Of a DNA stretch of 64,000 nt, positions 59,118 through 64,000 are shown in pieces. The DNA comes from Triatoma infestans (Eukaryota > Arthropoda > Insecta > Hemiptera > Reduviidae): the NCBI GenBank assembly GCA_011037195.1, contig JAAEAF010014376.1, forward strand, positions 1 through 64,000. Direction: 5' to 3'. The notes under the pieces were generated by a model. That model made no database searches, was not told the DNA's origin, and saw nothing but the letters and a program-made list of their open reading frames with translations. Both the position numbers and the translations under genes were made by a program. Each line of letters begins with the position of its first letter. The stretch's first letter is position 1.

Positions 59118-59148
<31 letters not shown>

Positions 59149-59465
59149 ACGGAAGGTGTTTCGTAGAATCTATGGTCCTATACGAGATGGCCAAGACTGG
59201 AGAATCAGACACAACCGAGAAGTTTACGCATTATTCAAGGAGCCGGATATCTCTAAGGTAATAAAAATTGGAAGACTGCTTACGGTTCCGAAGCGTGGAC
59301 CATGATAAAGCAGATGAACGAGCCCTGGCGGTATTTGAACGGAAGTTGCTTCTTAGAATCTATGGTCCTAAACGAGATGGCCAGAATGGAGAATAAGACA
59401 CAACCGAGAAGTTTATGCATTGTTCAAGGAACCGGATATCTCTAAGGTAATAAAACTTGGAAGAC
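59005..59465 (+). repeat. Tandem duplication inside the RTE element
   Basis: 'cggttccgaagcgtggacca' at 59008 and 59284, 'gaatctatggtcct', 'cacaaccgagaagttta' and 'ggatatctctaaggtaataa' appear twice in the same order (59005-59280; 59280-59465). The nested A-tailed insert lies only in the first copy, so the duplication came before the insertion, or the insertion-free copy was the template. Confidence 0.85.
59072..59143 (+). mobile_element. Tiny A-tailed retroposon nested in the RTE element
   Basis: About 46 bp ('cctgttatgagcgagagctc', then 'gggaacggcccatacggtgt', 'gcgcgt') plus about 26 A interrupts the RTE frame. The RTE sequence tttgaacggaagg is present on both sides (59059-59071 and 59144-59156), a 13-bp target duplication. 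So it is a retroposed, heavily 5'-truncated A-tailed RNA. The source is not clear; the end weakly resembles the type B SINE end. Confidence 0.78.
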
Positions 59466-59728
59466 TGCGGAGGCCAGGGCACTTGGCGAGGATGTATAGA
59501 GAAGAGGTCCCGTGGACAATTTTGAAGGGTATTTTGCAAGTTCCCAGGCAAGAAGGCAGACCAAGGCTGCGATGGCAGGATTGTGTGGCAAAAGACGCAT
59601 TGGCAATGCTTGGATTCCGAGATTGGAGGGCGGCTGCGCAGGAACGAGACGCCTGGCGACCCCATCTTGAGGAGGCCAAGACTCTTCATGAGTTGTAGCG
59701 CCAAGAAGAAGAAGAATGTTGCATCAGA

Positions 59729-60640
59729 ATATGTGCGCTTAATACATAAAATAACAAAACACTTATTATCGTTAATTCCTTTGTTTGTTATAACTTTCCT
59801 AAAAATTTATAGAAATATAAATTAAACTTTGGATACTCCGAAAGAAAACATAGTAAACATTACTGAAATATGTTGGTAATATATTTTCTAGATAAGGCCA
59901 ATACAATTTCTTTGTCTGTGGAAAAGAAAAAAAAAAAAATGATTGAATGCAAAATATAAATATGTGACCGTTAGACATTAAGAGAAAGTGCTGCAGACAG
60001 AATCTTATCTATTTGCTTTATTGCCTGAGGCCCAACTTATTCTTATATATATATATACACACACACACTATACCTAATACTAAATTTATTATACTATACT
60101 ACTTTCTTCATTTAATAGAATTTTAAATGATTATTTACTTTTAATTGGATATATTTATTACTTTTAATTTTAAATCTAATATATTTATTTTATATTCAAA
60201 AGGTTATATTCAAGAGTGGGGCGAGCTACTGCTTATTTAGGAAATTTTTGCTTATCTCTAAAGGACTGTATTTTTTTTTTTAACAGGGTCAGTTAATTGC
60301 GATAATAATCGCTCGAGTCATCGAATCGTCGTTATACCCTTTTCACAGTAAAGGCTTGTTTTGAATTTTATTTCCAACTAAAAACTCTTGGAATTATCAT
60401 TTTAATGAACTTTGGACATTAAATATTTTGCCGAAGAAATTATCAATTAAATAAATGAATTAGTCTTAAATAAAACATTGTACAAAATTATTGAATTTTA
60501 TCTTCATTATGTTATTCTTTGTGCCTAAAGATTTGCGTGTTTTATGGGATATCCAAAAAAATTGAAGTAAGAGTCAGTGAAGTTTTGAAATCCTTGAAAA
60601 AACAAAAAATCCAGAATGATTAATTAAAGAAAAAAAAAGG
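59729..60640. other. Non-coding spacer
   Basis: I recognise nothing. A tract at 59926-59939 and short (AT)n/(CA)n at 60045-60068. Confidence 0.35.
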
Positions 60641-60800
60641 CATGATAGCTCACCAGAGCGTGCTCTAGTGGATTGGATCATGAAGGCACCGGACTCGAGG
60701 CAAGGCAGCGCTGAGACACAGCTCACTGTCCGGTGATAGATAATGTCTCGAAGACTGGTAGTATACTGAGAAGATCGATATGCTGTTGAGACACATACAA
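60641..60800 (+). mobile_element. SINE fragment
   Basis: 'gctcactgtccggtgataga' (60721-60740) and 'actgagaaga' match the shared SINE body with a gap; upstream 'atagctcaccagagcgtgct' may be the decayed head. Confidence 0.5.
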
Positions 60801-60874
60801 AAATCCGGTAAGGCATGTTAAAGCAATATTTATTGTATCAGAGACATTTTCCGTGGTAGCCTGCTTCATGTTGT

Positions 60875-60917
60875 GGTCATCGACCGGTTTCGGGCGTTCG
60901 TCCCTCTTCAGGATGCA
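60875..60917 (-). ncRNA. Hammerhead-like ribozyme motif, intact core
   Basis: Minus strand: GCATC, CTGAAGA, a GGGA...CGCCC stem II (no extra T here, but an A-G mismatch), GAAA, ACCGGT, C, GATG. All conserved boxes are present. Stem II retains at least the three G-C pairs next to the core. Confidence 0.7.
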
Positions 60918-61103
60918 TTTTTCAGACAGTGTGACAACACAGACTTGCACAGAGCAAATTCAGTTTACACACTGACTGGTATTTTTTAACAAACTATCAC
61001 TGATGTCAGTGACAGTCTGACATCACTGACAGTTAAAAACACCAATCAGTGTGAAAATTGAATTTGCCCAATGCAAGTCTGTGTTGTCACACTGTCTAAA
61101 AAA

Positions 61104-61146
61104 CGCATTCTGAAGATGGGTGAACGCCCGAAACTGGTCGATGACC
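61104..61146 (+). ncRNA. Hammerhead-like ribozyme motif, intact core
   Basis: CATT, CTGAAGA (61110-61116), T, GGGTG-AA-CGCCC stem II with one wobble pair, GAAA (61130-61133), ACTGGT (stem III with a G-U pair), C17 at 61139, GATG. Substitutions relative to other copies are mostly compatible with base pairing. Predicted cleavage after 61139. Confidence 0.72.
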
Positions 61147-61229
61147 ACAAAATGAAGCAGGCTACCACGGAAAATGTCTATGATGCTTTCCAGCTCTGCG
61201 GAACTAACCACCACAACAAATATTTATTG

Positions 61230-61732
61230 ATTAAAAAAAAATTTGAGAGACTAGACTTTTTTCTTGTTGTAATACTTAAATTCCAATATTTTTACAACTT
61301 TTAATAAACTTTAATTGCTTAATAGTGGGTAATAAAAGTGTAAAGTAAAGTAATGCCTATTTTTCTTTCAGGCGGCCTTTACATCCAACTACCGTTCATT
61401 GTTGCGGACAGAGGCGTGTACCAAACATACATTACTACTGTGAGTATGTCTAATTATTCGTATTAATTCATCAAATATAATCCGAAACCAAGAACGAGTA
61501 TCGAACCCCCTACTACAATATATTTCAGCTTTGCGGTCTGCGTAACAATGGCAGTATAATAGAGAAATATTGAAGGATGAAAACAGTAAACAACGGACGG
61601 TAAGACCCATGTCTTTAAGTGGAATATTTCCATTATTTGCTTAGTTGTAAAGTAGAAATTTACACACTTAAACAATGTAGAACGGAATATCACACTTGAC
61701 TTACTAAGTTTCGTGTATTTTTTTTTTATATA
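61230..61732. other. Non-coding spacer
   Basis: I recognise nothing with confidence. Confidence 0.3.
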
Positions 61733-61941
61733 AGGTGCATCTATGATCATTGGCCTTCTCAGTCCACTGCCGGCTTCCGGTCAGTGTTCTCTCGATACAG
61801 ACAACATTGTCCATCACCGGAGAGTAAGCTGTAGAGGCTCCTAGAAAGAAAAAAATCTAAGGGTAGCACAGCTGGACTCGAACCCGAGTCCTCCGCGTGG
61901 AAGTCTAGTACGCTAACCACTTACTAGTTATTTCCCTACCT
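61733..61941 (-). mobile_element. SINE type B
   Basis: Minus strand: 'ggaaataactagtaagtggt', 'tagcgtactagacttccacg', B-box 'cgggttcgagtcc', shared body, and 'ggccaatgatcatagatg' at the end. Its head shows the pre-insertion sequence of the interrupted SINE at 23763-24440. Confidence 0.78.
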
Positions 61942-62249
61942 TCCCAAGTAAAGATGGTGGAACTGAATTCAGAAACCGAGTATGTTTATTGGCCTCCTCA
62001 AATCTTCCTTCTCATTTTGATTAAACTGGGATGGTATATGTTATCCCTTGTAGCATCCATTCAAAGTAAACTATCCAACAAAATAGAGTACAGTCCCAAT
62101 CAACTTTATTTGTAGTATATTTAGTAAGGTGAAAAAAACAAATAAATAAATAAATAAATAAAAAAGCATTTTCTCATAAAGTGTGTTCACATTTATTTAA
62201 ACATCTGAGATTTTTTTCCCCCCATGTTAGCTCCTACGATATCGTCCAA
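61942..62249. other. Non-coding spacer
   Basis: I recognise nothing. An (AAAT)n run is at 62140-62160. Confidence 0.35.
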
Positions 62250-62405
62250 CATTCACGATGCCTTCATAGTATGATAACGCAGACTTGTACATAGCAAAAT
62301 CAGTTTTACATAATGATTCAGTTGGTAGGCGAACGCCAAAAACCCATAAAATGACCACGATAGTCACTCCTACGAAAAAATATTTGATGTTTACCAAACC
62401 ACAAC
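62250..62405. mobile_element. Hammerhead-element remnant
   Basis: 'gataacgcagacttgtacat' and 'agcaaaatcagttttacata' (62274-62312) match the centre of family 1. 'aggcgaacgcc' and 'cataaaatgaccacgatagt' are decayed arm pieces. The core boxes are gone. Confidence 0.5.
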
Positions 62406-63255
62406 AATTTATTTCAATTTTTTTGTTTTTTTAAATGAATTTATTATAGCCAATTTTGCTAAAGAGTGAATTTAATTAATTAAATTAACTTGTAAATTTT
62501 AATTTAAAATTATTATTATTAAAATTTACACAAAGTTCAGCACTCCAAAGAGAAAGTAATAAAAATTTTGCGCCAAAAATTTAGGTGCCTAAATTCCATG
62601 GTCAAATTTTTGGAGTTGTGAATTTTTTTTTTTTTTTTTATTTTTTTTTTTTAGCAGAATAACTTTTAAGTCTTATATTATACATTTTAAATAAATATAT
62701 AAATAAGGATTAATAAAATACAAAATATATAAATACATAAATCACGATTAGAGTTATAACTAAAAAAAGACCTATTTACTTTATCAAGGCCATTTCGTAA
62801 ATATTTAAAGAAAAAAAATAAATAAATAAATAAAGTCAATAATTTATTATTATCTCTTAGTAAAAAAAAAATTTCAAAAATTAGATATTAGTATTAAAAA
62901 GTTTGAATGATTTATTTATTTTTAACATTACAGTCACATTTCATTTATAAATACGTACTTTTACTAACTACAGCTTCGCTCGGTGCTGAATTTTTTTTTT
63001 TTTTTTTAAGTTTGAACGAAAACATGGAAAATTCAGAACTACTTCTTCACTACTTCCGACATAATAAAAAAAAGTGGTTGATTTAAAAGCAAATAACATA
63101 GTTAAAAATAGAATAACACAACATTAAAATGTGTTTGGTACTAAAAAAAATTGAGTTTATTTTTAATTTTTTTTTTTTAAATAATTGCCAAAATTCCTTG
63201 AATAATCAAGAAGAAATAGAACTTATTTATTACGTTTACTTTATGCGGAAACAGG
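62406..63255. other. Non-coding AT-rich spacer
   Basis: Only A/T tracts (for example 62627-62651 and 62992-63007) and no recognisable gene. Confidence 0.4.
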
Positions 63256-63345
63256 AAGTAATACGGAAGGGTAAAATTTTGTGAAAATAATTTTCGCCGG
63301 AAATACATGTTCTATAATCTTCACGGGGTGTGACTAAGGCTTTTT
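63256..63345 (+). repeat. R1 repeat fragment
   Basis: 'aataattttcgccggaaata' and 'catgttctataatctt' match the R1 start block seen at 11447-11470. Confidence 0.5.
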
Positions 63346-63381
63346 TTTTTAGCATCTAGACAGTCTGGATCTTTGTGTATG

Positions 63382-64000
63382 TACGAGGTGTGTAAATTAA
63401 GTAATGAGACTGATTTTCTAGTGTTCGATCTGGCAACACTGGAGACGCGGCGCATGCGTGGTAGGGCAAGTAAACATCTGAAACACGTCCAGTGCAAATT
63501 TGAAAATGCTAGAGTTGTTGCACTGTCCGTAGTGACTTTTTTTGTGAGCAAGGTTTTTTCAGTGCGTTTTAAAAATGAGTGTCATCAGGTTTGTGCAACG
63601 TTGTGCTATCAGGTTTTGCTTCAGACTTGGGCACAGTGCAACGGAAACGTTTGAAAACTGTGCCAGGACTATGGAGACAATGTTTTGTCGAGAACACAGG
63701 TTTTTAGGTGGTTTAAGTAGTTTGCAGAAGGAAGGGTATCAATTGAAGACGAGCCTCGCAGCGGAAGGCCTTCATCTTCAAGAACTGACGAAAATGTTGG
63801 CAGAATCCGCGATCTCGTGCGTTCAGATCGTCGTTTGACAGTCCGAATGATCGGCGAAGAGTTGAATTTGACTCACACAACCGTTCATCAAATTTTGACT
63901 AATGAATTGGGGATGAGAAAAATTGGTGCAAAAATGGTTCCGAAAAATCTTTCACAAGAGCAAAAAGACATCAGAAAGGAAAGGAGCCTTGACTTTTTGG
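63382..64000 (+). mobile_element. mariner-family element, 5' part
   Basis: A TA dinucleotide (63382-63383) is followed by 'cgaggtgtgtaaattaagta', a mariner-type terminal inverted repeat. The transposase starts 190 bp later. The element runs off the window, so the 3' TIR is not seen. The 5' TIR and leader look well preserved. Confidence 0.85.
63575..64000 (+). pseudogene. mariner transposase, N-terminal part, broken
   Basis: From ATG 63575 the frame gives a typical start with FCFRLGHSATETF. Near 63650 a one-base shift moves the similarity to the next frame, which continues to the window end with RSDRRLTVRMIGEELN (helix-turn-helix), HTTVHQILTNELGMRK and AKMVPKNLSQEQK. That frame also has an in-frame TAG at 63718-63720. 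The paired HTH DNA-binding region is present; the DD34D catalytic aspartates lie beyond the window edge. Two lesions indicate it is not functional. Confidence 0.88.

Larger units (their letters stand above)
58857..59728 (+). mobile_element. RTE-like LINE insertion with 14-bp target-site duplication
   Basis: Flanked by aatgttgcatcaga at 58857-58870 and 59715-59728. It encodes the end of an RTE-type polymerase: YKTLIRPVLIYGSEAWTM (58975-59030), and later LGRLRRPGHLARMYREEVPW and WRAAAQERDAWRPHLEEAK (ending 59697). The 3' end is the short repeat 'gaagaagaag' (59705-59714), as in RTE elements. The reading frame is broken by an internal duplication and a nested insert. The 5' truncated copy starts at the post-catalytic RT region, so it is dead. 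Confidence 0.9.
60825..61229. mobile_element. Inverted-repeat hammerhead element, best copy, with target duplication
   Basis: The element proper is 60836-61218, flanked by aatatttattg at 60825-60835 and 61219-61229. Left arm (60838-61000) and right arm (61028-61205) are reverse complements over about 160 bp. The right arm extends further, through 'gatgctttccagctctgcgg' to 'aaccaccacaac'. The centre has nested 'actgatgtcagtgacagt' palindromes. RNA from either strand would form a long hairpin with an outward-facing hammerhead at each arm. No ORF of note. Confidence 0.85.

Noticed and set aside
60836..61218. Rho-independent terminator or simple MITE as the explanation for the inverted repeats
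   Set aside because: The conserved CUGANGA/GAAA/ACCGGUC spacing and paired stems in each arm are not explained by these, and the target duplications are 11-12 bp rather than TA.

Overview
The window looks like intergenic, repeat-dominated nuclear DNA of an arthropod, most likely an insect with a large genome. It is AT-rich, full of homopolymer and dinucleotide tracts, and carries Jockey-like, I/R1-like and RTE-like LINE relics, mariner and pogo-type elements, a Helitron helicase relic and tRNA-derived SINEs. A hemipteran is my guess from the mix of families; the sequence alone does not fix the order or species. I recognise no intact host protein-coding gene, rRNA, tRNA or CRISPR array. Almost all long open frames are relics of transposable elements or chance frames in low-complexity DNA.

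Layout. 1-700: two tandem units of a dispersed repeat (family R1) that recurs at 8.3-9.2, 11.4-12.1, 24.5-25.2, 35.6-37.2 and 63.3 kb, always on the same strand. 1.87-2.88 kb: two inverted-repeat elements carrying hammerhead-ribozyme-like motifs. 4.1-5.2 kb: Jockey-like reverse transcriptase relic. 8.6-10.8 kb: LINE C-termini and a SINE. 10.9-11.3, 30.9-31.2 and 50.5-50.8 kb: three solo LTRs of one family. 16.0-16.8 kb: second Jockey-like relic. 19.6-24.4 kb: three more hammerhead elements (one inserted in a SINE) and a 619-bp TA-flanked MITE. 25.6-28.3 kb: two LINE 3' ends. 32.0-32.4 kb: pogo-like MITE. 34-37.7 kb: composite SINE and LINE RNase H/C-terminal relics nested in R1. 38.7-39.3 kb: a tandem pair of LTR-like units. 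39.8-40.5 kb: relic of a repetitive arthropod protein. 40.84-41.18 kb: small flanked element holding a heat-shock-type promoter. 42.1-42.7 kb: another TA-flanked MITE. 43.3-46.8 kb: three SINEs. 48.7-49.0 kb: tandem duplication. 51.9-52.9 kb: Helitron relic. 54.4-62.4 kb: hammerhead elements, SINEs, and an RTE insertion with clear target-site duplications. 63.38 kb to the end: 5' part of a broken mariner.

The most interesting system is a family of inverted-repeat mobile units. Each arm carries a type I hammerhead-like fold: CUGANGA, a stem-II hairpin, GAAA, a minimal palindromic stem III ACCGGU, a C at the predicted cleavage site, then a stem-I strand. Two sequence families keep the core while changing the stem-II sequence. 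At least two copies have 11-12 bp target-site duplications, and one demonstrably interrupts a SINE. Hammerhead motifs are known from the LTR-like repeats of Penelope-like retroelements and from retrozymes; no Penelope reverse transcriptase is visible here, so these would be non-autonomous relatives.
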